Of a stretch of DNA of 64,000 nt, positions 30,117 to 40,820 are shown piece after piece. Each line of letters starts with the position of its first letter. Position 1 is the first letter of the stretch. The stretch is from Rachicladosporium sp. CCFEE 5018 (lineage: Eukaryota; Ascomycota; Dothideomycetes; Cladosporiales; Cladosporiaceae): positions 248,001 through 312,000 of the forward strand of contig KZ111161.1 in the NCBI GenBank assembly GCA_002077045.2, in the 5' to 3' direction. Made by a program: the position numbers and the translations under genes. The notes below the pieces were generated by a model. It searched no databases. It was given only the letters and a program-made list of their open reading frames with translations, and was not told the origin of the DNA.

Positions 30117-30433
30117 GAAACGGGTGCGCAGACGTTACCGCGTTGCAGCGAGATGGCTTGATCGAGATGGCTAGATTGGGGTCTTGCATATAGGATGTGG
30201 CAGCCATGTGGGTGCAAGGGATGTTGGAAGTGGAAGGGGGCAAGAGGGAGGCGCCAGCGGAGCAGCCCGCCGCCTAGGTCTTGGCGATAGCGAAGTGAAT
30301 GGAGATCATCAGATAGCAAACACATAGTATCGCATAACGAACGACGCTCGTCGGCGTCCACACCTCTCCCAACCGGGATCCTTCATCCCCTCGTCCTCCC
30401 CGTCGCGCCCTCAGGCGCGCCCCCACCGCCAAA
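30117..30433. other. SAF4 5' region (copy 1)
   Basis: 317 bp, strongly conserved in copy 2 (62054-62388), ending in a C-rich stretch before the SAF4 ATG. No gene is seen. Confidence 0.4.
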
Positions 30434-31282
30434 ATGCAAGGCTTCAACATGGGCCGCTACCACCCCCCCGACGCCCCCTCCACAAACCCCAATACCCTTC
30501 ATCGCCGCCGCGCCCCAGGCACGCTCTCCAAGTCCGGCACGCAAACAGTCCGCTTCGAAATGCCCTTCGCGGTATGGTGTTCTACCTGCCCGAAACCGAC
30601 CCTAATCCCACAAGGCGTGCGCTTCAATGCCGAGAAGAAGAAAGTCGGGATGTACTTCTCTACGCCAATATGGGAGTTCAGGATGAAACATAATATCTGC
30701 GGTGGGGCGGTGGACATCAGGACAGATCCGAAGACGACGCAGTACTTGGTTGTTAGCGGAGGGAAGGCTAGGGATTATGGGGAGGATGTCACTGTACTCG
30801 GAGGGCCGGTGTTGAGTGAGAAGGAGAAGGCGGAAAGGCAGGAAGATGCGTTCGCGGCGCTCGAGGGGAAGGTAGAGGAGAAGGCTGTGGTGCTTGAGGG
30901 GAAGAAGAGGGTCGAGGAGTTGTTTGAGGGGAGGGAGAGAGACTGGAGGGATACGTGGAGTGCTAATCGGAGATTGAGGGAAGGTTTTCGGCGGGAAAGG
31001 AAGGTGTTGAAGAGGGAGGAGGAGGGGAGGGAGAGGTTGAAGGAAAAGTTTGGGATTGAGGTCGAGGTCCAGGAGGAGATTGAGGAGGATCGGCAGAGAG
31101 CGAAGTTGGTACAGTTTGGCGAGACGGATGATCGGCAAGCTGGCGGGGCGGAGCTCTTCCTGCGTACGCCTGGGAGGATATCGACTCGCGAGCGGAAGGT
31201 GGTAGTGAGTAAGAGCAAGTCCGATGCACTGAGGCGACAGCTTGTAAGCAACACACGAGCAGCCATCGATCCCTTTGGATGA
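30434..31282 (+). CDS. splicing factor Saf4/CCDC130 (CWC16 family) (copy 1)
   Basis: 282 residues, single exon. The start MQGFNMGRYHPPD is diagnostic for the CCDC130/Saf4 branch of the Yju2/CWC16 family, which joins the spliceosome around the catalytic steps. The N-terminal ~120 residues form the conserved domain with C49-x2-C52 (WCSTCPKPTLIPQGVRFN), the YFSTPIWEFRMKHNICGG block and the RTDPKTTQYLV block. A long charged helical region follows (~130-220, Glu/Arg-rich) and a variable tail ends RQLVSNTRAAIDPFG. Copy 2 is the same length, with divergence concentrated around residues 215-262. Confidence 0.92.
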   Translation: MQGFNMGRYHPPDAPSTNPNTLHRRRAPGTLSKSGTQTVRFEMPFAVWCSTCPKPTLIPQGVRFNAEKKKVGMYFSTPIWEFRMKHNICGGAVDIRTDPKTTQYLVVSGGKARDYGEDVTVLGGPVLSEKEKAERQEDAFAALEGKVEEKAVVLEGKKRVEELFEGRERDWRDTWSANRRLREGFRRERKVLKREEEGRERLKEKFGIEVEVQEEIEEDRQRAKLVQFGETDDRQAGGAELFLRTPGRISTRERKVVVSKSKSDALRRQLVSNTRAAIDPFG

Positions 31283-31508
31283 TAGCGTGGGCGTTTTTGC
31301 ACTTTAGCATGGCGTTCGGAGGCAAACGATACCCATTTGATCCTGAAACTGTGGATTTAAAGCACAGCATAGTGTTGCGCATTATATAGATCTAGCAGAC
31401 GACGCTGAACCATCACCACGACCAGTATGCCCAGTGTCCCAATGCTGCCCATCCCATCTATCCCCACCTGTACCTCGCATGATCTCCACTCCACACGCTC
31501 CTCTCCGT

Positions 31509-32840
31509 CTAATACCCAATATCCACAGTCGTCACATCCTCAATAAAATGCTTCTGCCTCGTCCCACTGGTAAACCACAAAAACCACGGGATAACATAAG
31601 TCTTAATCTTATGTCCCAGCCAGCCAGCATCGCTCACAGTCCGCACAACATCCTTGCTCTCCTCGAACGCAGCCTCAATACGGCCACGACGCAGCTTCTC
31701 GTAGGCGTCAAAGGCCTCTTTCATGTTATTGCCGGGCTTGCCCTTTTCGATCCAGCGGGTGAGGCAGCGGGAGAAGAGGACCGTGTCTTCGAAGACTATG
31801 CCTGTCGATTCGCCTTGAGGGGGCATGGCATGCTGGGAGGAATGTCAGTGGGAGAGCAATGAAGGGGTTGGGAGGGGTTGGCTTACTGCTGCGTCGCCGA
31901 GGAGCATGACGCGATCAGTAGCCCACTTCCCATGCTTGGAGAGCGTGAAGATAGGCCATAAGAAGAAGTCCTCCGCTTTCTTGATCAAAGGCACGATACA
32001 AGGGATATTCGAATCCCCGAATCTTGACAGAATCTCCTCCCTTGTCTTCTCCGCTTCCGCGCCCTTGGCCTTCCAGCCATCCCGAGACCCAATATCAGGC
32101 ACCTGCATCACAGCGCCAATGTACACGGAGTCCTTGGCGGAGTTGTGGTAGCTCGTAAGCAGCATGCCGCGGCGCGCGAAATTGATGGCCGTGCAGTCGA
32201 AGTGCACCGCAAAGTCCTTCTCGATAGGCGCAAAGCCAAAGGCGTTGGCGACGCCAGAGTAGGTCTCCTTGCGCTCGGGCTCGACGTGCTTGTTGCGGGT
32301 GACGGAGTGGATGCCATCGCAACCCATAAGCAGATCACCAGAATTGGTCTCGCCGTCCTCGAAAGTGAGAGTGACTTTGTCGGCGGTCTCTACAATGTCT
32401 ATGGTCTTTTTGCCGCAGGTGAGAGTGATGTTCTCGTGCTGCTCGAGCGTGGAAAGCACGCCCTTGAGGGCATCTCCGCGAGTGATGCGCAGGGCTTTGT
32501 AGGGCGGGTTGCCGACGCCTTTGCCTTCTGGGCCGCTGAAGTCGGAGGTCGCGAGGCGCGTGGAGTAGATGTCGAAGACTTCGAGGAAGTCGATTGTGTG
32601 GCCGTAGTCGCGCTCGCGGATGATTGGGAGGGCACCGAGGTGGTCTAGTAGACGCAAGGCATTGGGTGTAAGGTTTACGGCGCCGCCGATTGTTGCGGGC
32701 ACAGGGCGCACTTCGAAGATCTTGATTCGGGGGATTTGGTCTTTGGGGGCGAACTTGGTGAGGGCGAGTGCGGTGGTCAAGCCTGCAATGCCTCCACCGA
32801 GGATGAGGATGTCGAGGCCTTCTGGAGATGCTGGTGCCAT
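31509..32840 (-). CDS. FAD-dependent monooxygenase, salicylate hydroxylase-like (copy 1)
   Basis: 425 residues. Exon 1 is 31887-32840, the 54-bp intron is 31833-31886, and exon 2 is 31509-31832. The dinucleotide-binding motif GGGIAG is at residues 15-20. The second FAD motif is GDAA-HAMPPQGESTG, split exactly by the intron (GTAAGC...CCCAG). The conserved RxxL-type arginine block reads YKALRITRGDALKGVL. These are group A flavoprotein monooxygenases using NAD(P)H and O2 on aromatic or related substrates; the substrate is unknown. The last ~60 residues are hydrophobic-aromatic (WLGHKIKTYVIPWFLWFTSG), suggesting membrane contact. It lies at the edge of the duplicated block; copy 2 runs off the window. 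Confidence 0.88.
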
Positions 32841-33945
32841 GTTTGCTGGTTTCCTTGTGTACGGTGTTCTTTCTCGTAGACTTCTACCTTACTTCATAAA
32901 CACACCAATTGAGCAATGAGACAGGAAGAAATGAAATCTGCGTCACCGATCAAAGATAATAGTTTACCTGATTCAGCTCTTGATGAGGCTAACCTTATTA
33001 TAGCTTACCTGCGCCCTGACCCCGATCCTGTCACGCTTGGGGATCCGGCAGGCGGAGCGAGTCCAGCAATTGCTTGTGACGGCGGAGCCCGGCCGATGCC
33101 GTCAAAACCTCCGCATGGTGCCACGAAAGCCTCTCTGACGGCCCTTTGGAGGTTGGCCAAGGTAAGCGGAGGAGCTCAGGTAGGTGATGCGCCGACCTGC
33201 AGCACGATATGTATGGCAATTTGGAGTGCCAGATTGACGATTTGCTTGGTGTTTTCGAGATAGGCAATCCTGCAGGTGCATGCCCGGATCGGCGCTAGAC
33301 CTGAGCTATTTCGAGCTGCCTTACACGTGGGAATCTCGGCGCTCGAAATTCGGGATGCCGACACTCTACCGCTAGACGCACCACTGGCAGCTTGGTCTGC
33401 ATCATGATATTCATGCAGCCAGGCTTCATGACAACTTGACTTGCTACACATTTCCGGCATCTGTGGTAGAAGGAGCGATCTTGTATCTCACCGGCGACTC
33501 GATTATGGTATGAGACCGTCGCCAGTTCACGCCGTTCTTTGCCTGGAAATGGAGCTAGGAACGACACCATAAGCTACTTGCAGCCTGCGGTCATGTGGAA
33601 GTCACCCTACCCTAAGAGACATGAGATTGCACCGATGATCCGTTTACGGTTGAGCTCATCACGAGTTCTGAAAGCAGTCGACGTGATCGGCCGTCAGAAC
33701 CAAGTCCACGAAAGCCTAGTAGCCCATCGAAGGCATCAGTAGGCGTACGACCTGCGAAGAGCGATCTTGCTCCATGCCTAGTGGGCAGTCTGCTAATTCT
33801 AGCACGCTCGGTAAGTAGAAGGCATACATGTCGTCGAATTCGGCGACGGTTACCTGGGTATTGATCGAGATATATAAGAACCCGATCAATGTCCCAGTCA
33901 GCACTTCACTGTGCTCGCTCGATCCCACCAGAATTGCCTTCAAAA
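32841..33945. other. gene-free stretch
   Basis: 1.1 kb divergent region between the monooxygenase and SGL genes. A plus-strand open frame (32916-33263) lacks any family feature. Several CGG/CCG triplets near 33045-33100 could be zinc-cluster factor sites, but this is weak. Confidence 0.45.
33871..33877 (+). promoter_or_regulatory. TATA box of SGL-type gene
   Basis: TATATAA 75 bp before the preferred ATG at 33946, and 18 bp before an earlier in-frame ATG at 33889. This distance favours the later start. Confidence 0.55.
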
Positions 33946-35049
33946 ATGCAGTTCTTCATTGTCATTGCTTCCTTGCGTTTGCTTTCCTCAGCAATCTATG
34001 CCTCTCCTATACTTCCTCACAACATCTCGGTAGATGCTAACGCGTTGCTGAAGACCGTCTACCAGTTCCCGAACGAGACATGGATTGAGAACATCGCAGT
34101 CCGTTCTAATGGCAAGCTGCTCGTGACCCTGCTGTTCAAGCCGGAGGTCTGGCAGATCGATCCAATTGAAAACAGCGCGAATCTAATCTACAGCTTCCCG
34201 GATGCGGACTGCACTCTAGGCATTGCAGAGTATGCACCAGACGTCTTCGGCATTGTGAGTCTCCCAGTTGCGTAGTAATTGAATCCCGAAACTGACACAG
34301 TGCAGAACGTCGGCAACTCTACACCAGCCGGTGGTGTCCCCGGCGCATGGTCAGTCTGGAGCCTCGATCTCAGCCAGTGGCGCCACCACGGCCCTGTCAT
34401 ACGCAAGTCGCGACCGCAGGTCACCGCACGTAAGATACTCGACATAACATCTGCCACCTTTCTCAACGGCCTTGCGGCTCCGCCGCTGGCTCCGGATGTG
34501 CTTCTTTCCGCCGACTCTGGTGCAGGTCTCATCTACCGCATTGATACCAAGCGCAGCACCTGGGACATCTTCCTCGATGATCTGACGCTCAAGCCGAATG
34601 CCTCTGCCGTCCCGCTTCTTGGTGTGAACGGCGTGCAGATCCGAGACAACTATCTGTACTACGACAACACTTTCCATTCCCCCTTGCTAGCCCGCGTGCC
34701 GTTCCATCCGACCACTGCAACGGTCTCAGGCCCAGTAGAAGTACTATCCAATACTCACACATACCCCTTGAATGGTAATAATGGCCAAGCAGACGACTTC
34801 ACTTTCGACCAGGGAGGGAACATCTGGCTGGCGACCGCATCGAGTAGTCTAGTGAAGCTGGATCTCACGTCTAAAAGGCAGACCTTGATTGCGGGCGAGC
34901 CTGGCAGCTTGGCGCTGGTGGGTAGTACGGCTACTAAATTCGCGAGGGACGGAAGGACGTTGTATATCACTACGAACGGAGGGATCTCGGATCCTGTAAA
35001 TGGTATTGAGGGCGGGAAGGTATTCTCGCTGGACACGTCTTTGCTGTGA
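33946..35049 (+). CDS. secreted SMP-30/gluconolactonase-like beta-propeller protein
   Basis: 350 residues. Exon 1 is 33946-34254, the 51-bp intron is 34255-34305 (GTGAGT...CTGAC...CAG), and exon 2 is 34306-35049. The ATG at 33946 is chosen over 33889 because it starts a signal peptide (MQFFIVIASLRLLSSAIYAS) and sits well beyond the TATA box. The body has repeated propeller-strand motifs (ENIAVRSNGKLLVTLL, LLSADSGAGLIYRID, NGVQIRDNYLYYDNT, DDFTFDQGGNIWLATAS). This is a six-bladed propeller layout of the SGL family common in secreted and secondary-metabolism-linked fungal proteins. Enzymatic activity is unproven. No copy lies in the window. Confidence 0.82.
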
Positions 35050-35140
35050 GGCATGAGGTGAATTTGCAGAGGGGGATTGTAGACGACGGGGTGCCGTCTG
35101 CGATGTACAATGTTCCGTAGCAGGTGGTTCCATCAGTCTG

Positions 35141-36287
35141 CTATCGCGCACTTCGGGCTCCATACCCTCCGTCGTCTTCGGGAAGACATTCATCGTCTTC
35201 GTCGTCCTCATCTTCTTCTCCTTCATCATCATTGACACTGTCTTCAACACGGCCGGTGCTGTCATCTCCATCATCATCATCTCCATCATCATCATCATCA
35301 TCATCATCATTGCTGTCTTCATCGTCACTATCATCGCTCCAATAATGCGCACCATGTCGAGTGATCTCAATCTCCGATCCTTTCAGCCTTCGTCTGGGCG
35401 CCGCATCCGTGTTCTTCCACTTGACCAAGCCCTCGAACTTAAAACTCAACCCCATGAAAGAGTCTTGCGTAGCCGGTATCTTTGATCGCTTCGCGTGAGT
35501 CATGACATGGATATATAGCATCCAGTCTGTAGTAACAGCAAGGATACCAAGATCGATGCCAGCATCGCAGTAGATCTCTGCTGTTAGCGTTCTTGTCGGC
35601 GGTATGGCACCTGTGACGTCCGGCTGTGCTTGTCTCACGGGATTAGTGTCGATGATGCTCGCAGAGATCCGAGTGAAGGGCGGCTGGGACACGAGGAGCT
35701 TCGCATGGTCCGCATAACGAGCTATGCAATTCGTCGTGTAGTGGATCTTCTGGTCTGACTTGTCGAGGTGGATCTTGGAGGGATCAATCTCGACCCTGGT
35801 CCATCTCCCCCCTACCGCAGGGCTCACGAGCACCTGTGATCTGCGGGACACCGCATCGCGGATCTGCCGGTCTGCGTTAAAGATAAGCATCGCGGCATGT
35901 ATGTCCATCTCGACTTCGACTAATTGTCCCTTGATGTTGATATCGCCAAGACGTATCCGCAGGCCTGGCGTAGGGTAGTCGAGCAAACGCATGTCTGTCG
36001 TAGGGTAGTTCCAGATACCATAGCGGAACCAACGAACGCGGAGCTGTGGCGACTTATAGCAGATAAGATGGTTCCAGCGCTTGCAGACAGTGCGGAACCG
36101 CATTTAGGCTGTCTACTGGACAGCCGAGAAGGACCCGCTCGAGGAGCTCTGTCGTACTTAGGACTCGCTGCGCACTACGTGGACGCAGTCTGCGGAGCGC
36201 CAGATTCCCGAACGACTTATGGACCGGGGGCCTGTTACTTGGTCGACGAGGCTTCGGGTGAGCCACGGCGTACAGTGTCGGAGGCAT
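35141..36287 (-). pseudogene. F-box protein gene with apparent +1 frameshift
   Basis: Two minus-strand frames abut. The upstream one from the ATG at 36287 ends its meaningful part with the first half of an F-box (VLSTTELLERVLLGCPVDSL). The downstream one (from an ATG at 36103, 320 residues) begins with the second half (RFRTVCKRWNHLI). A single extra base near 36098-36104 separates them, with no room for an intron. The downstream part carries a typical fungal F-box protein body and ends in a very acidic tail encoded by a GAT/CAT repeat (~35200-35310). F-box proteins recruit substrates to SCF ubiquitin ligases. Either the gene is broken, there is a sequencing error, or only the shorter product is made. 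Confidence 0.6.
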
Positions 36288-37418
36288 GGTTCGAATATCA
36301 GGATGCACGACGGGCGGCTGTAACAAAGACTGCACTCTGTGCCTGCCAGATTGCAGGCGAAGGGCGGACTATGGCAAGGAATAGGGAATAGATCAAAGAA
36401 ATAATGAAAGTTGGATAGATTTAACTTACACATCGCTCGCCTCGCCATTTGTGCGCGCAGTGTAGGCGTTTGCCTCATGTGTCAGCTATAATGTTCAGTT
36501 GATGACCATTAGAGGTCCTCCACTGGCCGAGAGCATCGTACTGTAATCCTATTTTCCAAAAGTCAGAAGCGCTCCTGGGATCAGCTAGTAGCTCAACTGG
36601 GCTTCCTCAAGTGCATTTGTCGATTACGCAACTATCACGACTGGCTTGGTAGTAACGGTTTCCGGGTGTCAGACATTCGAAGAAGCGAAGATAGCTTGTC
36701 AACAGGCCTGTAGAATTGAGAGAGGAGGTCAGGTCGACGCCAAGCATTGTCGGATCTCGGCATGAATGGCTTCCGAAAGAAAGTGCCATCATCGTATTTA
36801 CCATAGCAACTGATATAATTCGCAGCACGATTATACAGTATCAACGAAAAGCACGGAAGTATCAGAGAGCATGCTCGTTGGCTATTAGGACGATATTGAA
36901 TTGATGTGACGCGTCTTCGCGCTGCACTTGATTACTGCCGATAGCCAGCCTCTCATGTCGCATGTCCAGCCACCACCGCAGCCCAACCACGCCTGACTCG
37001 GGCACACCACTTTGCATGTATACCTCGAGGACATTTCTTTCACTCTTAGCTCTGTATCATAGCGATATCATATCTCTCGATCTGCTTGTACATTCTTCTG
37101 CCTTTGTACAGTAACCCGTTACTTCCACGAAGTCGCTGTCGAGTCTCCACGAGAAAGTCAAGAAGAACCCATTTGATCTAAGCAGCTCTACAAAGTCAAC
37201 GAATAGCGAAGCACGCCTACGCCGACGAAAAGCAAAGCAGTCAGCTCTCGAAGTCGAAATCAAGACCCGAAGATCAAGAGACAAGCCAGACCAATCCTCC
37301 GGAACACTATAACCGGTAATCCTACTCCATCTGCTCGCGAGCGACATACTCCTCTCGAGATCGGAATCTCTACGAATATCCTCCGGACAGTTCAGAAGAC
37401 CAGTCATCATCTGTCAAG
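36288..37418. other. gene-free stretch
   Basis: 1.1 kb between the F-box gene and the microprotein gene. Short open frames on both strands (for example 37057-37410 minus) show no family features. The last few hundred bases would hold the microprotein promoter and 5' UTR. Confidence 0.45.
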
Positions 37419-37562
37419 ATGCAGCGCAACATCGTCATCTTCCTGATTATCATCATCCTCTTTATCGTACTGGCACTCATCGGCTTCCTGATCTACCGAG
37501 CACAATCTGGCTTTAGCAGAGGGAGGGGAGGTACTTCAGAGACTAGTGGCAGCGGTGTATGA
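37419..37562 (+). CDS. single-pass membrane microprotein, 47 aa
   Basis: A complete 48-codon frame in a CAAG-ATG start context, ending in TGA. Residues 5-26 are almost purely Ile/Leu/Val/Phe (IVIFLIIIILFIVLALIGFL) and end at a YR boundary. The tail is Gly/Ser/Arg-rich (SGFSRGRGGTSETSGSGV). This looks like a small membrane protein with a cytosolic or luminal flexible tail. There is no homologue known to me and no second copy in the window. The evidence is the start context and the sharp hydrophobic-polar design. It could also be the first exon of a longer gene, as GT dinucleotides occur near the end. Confidence 0.45.
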   Translation: MQRNIVIFLIIIILFIVLALIGFLIYRAQSGFSRGRGGTSETSGSGV

Positions 37563-37875
37563 ATGCCTACGTCGGGTGAAGCAAGACGAGAGCTACCACT
37601 CGGGATCGGGCGAACATGCAGGAAGAGCCAGGCACAGCAATTGCGACGCCTATTCCTTTGAACACCGCCACGAAATCTGCACGGGCTTCAAAACGAGCGA
37701 CTTCCTGAATTCGAGGGAGGTCGGAGGAAGCGAAACACAGGGAACGGGGCATGGCAGTGGTAATGATGACATGAATGCATTGGGCAGGGACTGGCTTGAA
37801 GCGGCCTCAAGAGGCATCGCTCGCTGTGTGTAATATATGGTCATGATATAGATACCCCAAGGGAATGCGCCTTTG
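37563..37875. other. convergent spacer
   Basis: 313 bp between the microprotein and DUF985 stops. A plus-strand open frame across it has no family features. Confidence 0.35.
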
Positions 37876-38503
37876 TCACGAGGCGGTCTTCCTTAACATC
37901 CAATCCATCTCTTTCGCCTGCTCCGCTCTCACCAACATCTCCAGTCTCGCCTTCGTCATAAAGTCATGGTCTTCGTACTCGAAGCCTGGCACGACCGTCT
38001 CGCTGATCAGCAGACCCTCGCTGCTGTTACCACCGTCCTCGTCTGCCACGAGGTACGAGCATTTGTATTTACCGCCGTTGACGATCCATTGACACCTCTC
38101 CCCTTTCAAGAGATCCATGCCAACAACGAAGACCTCCACCCTTGCCTTGCCCGTCCACCTTTCCCTCTCGCTCAACCCATCCCCACCATAACCTCCTACA
38201 CACTCCTCTGCCGCGACCTCATCAGCATGCACTAGCACATATACCCCTCGTCCCTTATGCAATGTATGCACAGTCCGCCCCTTGTTCCTATGGAAGTGGC
38301 CAAGCGGACTCGAAGGCGTGAGGAGGTAGTGTATTGATGTGCTGGCGCTGCGAGTAGAATTCGGGTCCGAGGGGTCAAAGGGATTTGGGACTCGAAGGGT
38401 GTTGCGATCAGTCTCGACGAAGTAGCCGCCTTCTGGGTGGGGCTGGAGTGATAGATGGGAGATGAGGGACTTGAGGTATGGTGACTCCGGCGGGGCAGGG
38501 GAG
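37876..38503 (-). CDS. DUF985 cupin-fold protein (YML079w-like), 5' end lost in gap
   Basis: 209 C-terminal codons are present. The N-terminus lies in the 100-N gap. Conserved blocks of the family are clear: LSLQPHPEGGYFVETDR, SIHYLLTPSSPLGHFHRN, GRGVYVLVHADE and VEVFVVGMDLLKGE...WIVNGGKYKCSYL. These form a cupin beta-barrel similar to yeast Yml079w, whose function is unknown. The C-terminal GFEYEDHDFMTKARLEML segment is also typical. Translations through the N run into an unrelated gene on the next contig and must be ignored. Confidence 0.85.
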
Positions 38504-38603
38504 NNNNNNNNNNNNNNNNNNNNNNNNNNNNNNNNNNNNNNNNNNNNNNNNNNNNNNNNNNNNNNNNNNNNNNNNNNNNNNNNNNNNNNNNNNNNNNNNN
38601 NNN
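38504..38603. other. assembly gap, 100 N
   Basis: Exactly 100 N. It truncates the DUF985 gene on its left and REI1 copy 2 on its right. The sequence to the right restarts a region already seen from 7430 on, so this join probably links two homeologous contigs and is not a measured distance. Confidence 0.98.
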
Positions 38604-39217
38604 AAAAGACATTGCGCCAGCTCAGCCTTGTACTCGAACTCCTCGTCGCCCTCGTCCATCTTCTCAGCATCTGCAGCTGGCTTCTGATTTGCGTGCCCAT
38701 TCGCCCCGTTCAACTGACTGTCGCCCAATCTCGCAGCAACCTCGTCCACTTCCTCATCGTCCTCCTTGTCTCCAACAATCGTACTCGCGCTCTCACTAGC
38801 ACTCTCCAGCGGATCGCCCAGACTGAATGTACTCCCAGTCATACTCTCGGTCTCCGTCCCACCTCCCGTTAATCTCGCGGCAAGTGCCCGATGCTTTGCA
38901 CTCCCAAGGTGGTTCACGAAAGCTCCCTCTGAGAAGTACACCTTATCACACGCCTCGCATTTCTTCTCGAATCTCGCTCGTGCTGCGGTGGCGGCAGCAG
39001 AGGCTTTGTTGGCGAGCACTTCCTCAGCGAAGATCTCGCTCGTGAGTGGTGGTAGCGAGGCGACTCGGCGCTTAAGGTTGTATCGATGCCAGTCAGACTG
39101 CATGTGTGTGCGTTGGAGGTCGCTGCCGCGGAACGCGACTTGACAGGTGTTGCAGGTGAAGGGATGGGCGGACATGGTGGGTTGCGGCGGCGACTGGGAT
39201 TGTGCTAGGGTGGCCAT
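38604..39217 (-). CDS. Rei1-type 60S biogenesis factor, 3' part lost in gap (copy 2)
   Basis: The first ~204 codons from the ATG at 39217, containing the first two C2H2 fingers. It is cut by the gap just after AELAQCL, at the start of the third finger. Differences from copy 1 are few (for example Lys/Glu in IFAExVLAN). The truncation is due to the contig end, not to mutation. Confidence 0.9.
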
Positions 39218-39579
39218 GGTGGCGGTCGTGGAATAGGAAGGATTTGATATTGTGTGGTCGTATTGCGAGTAAGTTAGTCTGATGTGGTGGAGTAGGAAGT
39301 GGTCGTTTTCAGAATTATACAAGATTGCAGTCGCCTTCTTGCACACGGATTTCCAACCCGGCCCGATGACGACAAATGAGCCTTTAAGAAATAAGGTTAT
39401 CGATACGGCGATGCTAGGATTAGGGTCGGATGAACATTTCGAGGAGACGGCAGAGCCATAAGGGTCTTGGAAGAGTGAGAGGTATTGGTAGATTTACAGT
39501 AGATCTAGACTATCGACAGCTCTCAAGCAGCTGCCAGCAGCCCTATTTCTCTATGCCCAGGCGCAATCGGAATACTCTC
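39218..39579. other. spacer (copy 2)
   Basis: 362 bp, matching 8044-8420 in its left half. No gene is seen. Confidence 0.35.
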
Positions 39580-39967
39580 CTACGCCCAGAAGGCCTTGCA
39601 CAGCAGCCACCACCCTGACAGCCCAACAACCACCACAACGCCCCAAAACAGCCACATAGCATGTCGTGTCTGGTCCTGTGGAAGCGGCAAAGGTTAGCTA
39701 TCATCTCCCGCGCAGGTTTTGATACGGGCTTACCGTCATCTTCGGTCCACTGGCGTTCGTAGAAAGTGTAGTCCGTTCCGTTTCCACCGAGCTGCACGTC
39801 CTTTCAATAGTGTAGGGTTTGCGTAGGAGGTTGGCGGCGTCTAGCATTCATTGTCAGCTGCAATAGAGTACATCGACAAGATGACCATACCTGTTGACTG
39901 AGGTAGTCTCGACTTCGACCCTGATCCTTGGGGACATTGATGCGATTTGAGAGTCGTTGGGTACCAT
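39580..39967 (-). pseudogene. decayed tail-anchored membrane protein gene (copy 2)
   Basis: The same three-exon layout as 8421-8810 is recognisable from the ATG at 39967. In exon 2 the codon for Arg in TLHYRKD is replaced by TGA (39804-39806 on the plus strand as TCA), stopping translation at about residue 37. In addition, two bases are missing at the third exon border: ACAG-GACCAG here against ACAG-AGGACCAG in copy 1. This would shift the frame into the membrane anchor even without the stop. The anchor coding itself is still open in the original frame. Two independent lesions argue against a single sequencing error. Confidence 0.75.
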
Positions 39968-40820
39968 GGTGATTCTTAAAAGCTAGTCAAAGGTGGGAAT
40001 TGGAGAGAGGTGAATGATCTGCTGGACTGAAGACTGTGCCTGACAGTGGTGTGAAGACAAGTTGATGCTGTGTGCTCATTTCGACGGAGAAGGGAAGAAT
40101 ATGTACTTGCTCCGAGCGCTCCAACAGGCCGTGTCTCCAGCAGCCGCGTTGTCTCTCATAGTACATTGCCTCGACGTATCGATCAATCGAGATCTAAAAT
40201 GAGCTGCACCAGTCTCAAAGCTCGCGGCCTCGCCTTGATTACTACCACCAGGACTACAGTGAGACTCATATCGTGGGGACCGCGTAACCAGAGAAACCAA
40301 TGGAACGAAACAATCGAACTCACTCGCATCGTCGGCTCCTACACCGCCGGGTAGTAGTAGTGAGAAAGGTGATGAAAGATTGGTAGTAGGGTCGCATCGT
40401 GGTGAAACTAGATCACCTCGGGGTCTCTCAGGAGACCGTTCCCAGTCCGCTTGGTCCTGAATGGAAGTCATTGCTCAGATTCGGTCGGCGAAAGACGGCA
40501 ACGACAAGCTAATCCATCCCATCTAGCAGCTCTGTAGCTAAGGATCAAATCGCCGTTACATTGATTTTCGTGTAATGAGAAAGAGGAAGGGAGAGGACCC
40601 TGGTGCACACCTCCCGCCTCGATGTGGGGCGAGTGAGGTAGGTCGTCATGCTGTGCCAAGACTTACTCTTTATTGACCGACTGCACTTGGTCAGCGACAA
40701 CGGTGAGTCTCACAAGCTAGCCTCTAAAACGACCGGAAGATCTGCAATCGACTCAGAAGCTCAGTACTAAATCTCTGGATCGCTCTAGCACCTCAGATTT
40801 TCGAGTACTAAAGTGTCAAG
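39968..40820. other. divergent promoter region (copy 2)
   Basis: 853 bp. Only the portions near each start codon resemble copy 1. No gene is supported. Confidence 0.4.

Larger units (their letters stand above)
7430..32041. repeat. homeologous block, copy 1
   Basis: Collinear with 38604-64000. Sixteen genes occur in the same order and orientation in both blocks. The coordinate offset grows from 31174 at the left end to 31959 at the right end, so copy 2 is about 785 bp longer, mainly because of extra sequence between KRS1 and GPI16. Proteins are near-identical in their domains, while several spacers are unrelated. Both outer limits as given are set by a gap (left) and by the window edge (right), so the true duplication is larger. 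Confidence 0.95.

Noticed and set aside
32916..33263. 115-residue plus-strand frame
   Set aside because: No signal, domain or splice support; its composition is that of a promoter region.
31509..35049. Monooxygenase plus SGL-type gene as a secondary-metabolite cluster
   Set aside because: No synthase, transporter or pathway regulator lies nearby, and the neighbours are housekeeping or unrelated.
35200..35310. CAT/GAT trinucleotide repeat as a microsatellite of interest
   Set aside because: It encodes the acidic tail of the F-box protein; such Asp runs are common in fungal proteins.
36285..36300. GGTTCGAAT resembling a tRNA B box
   Set aside because: The consensus end is wrong and no cloverleaf can be built around it.
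37876..39346. Long open frames running through the 100-N gap (joining DUF985 and REI1 frames)
   Set aside because: N is translated as X; the two sides belong to different genes on different contigs.
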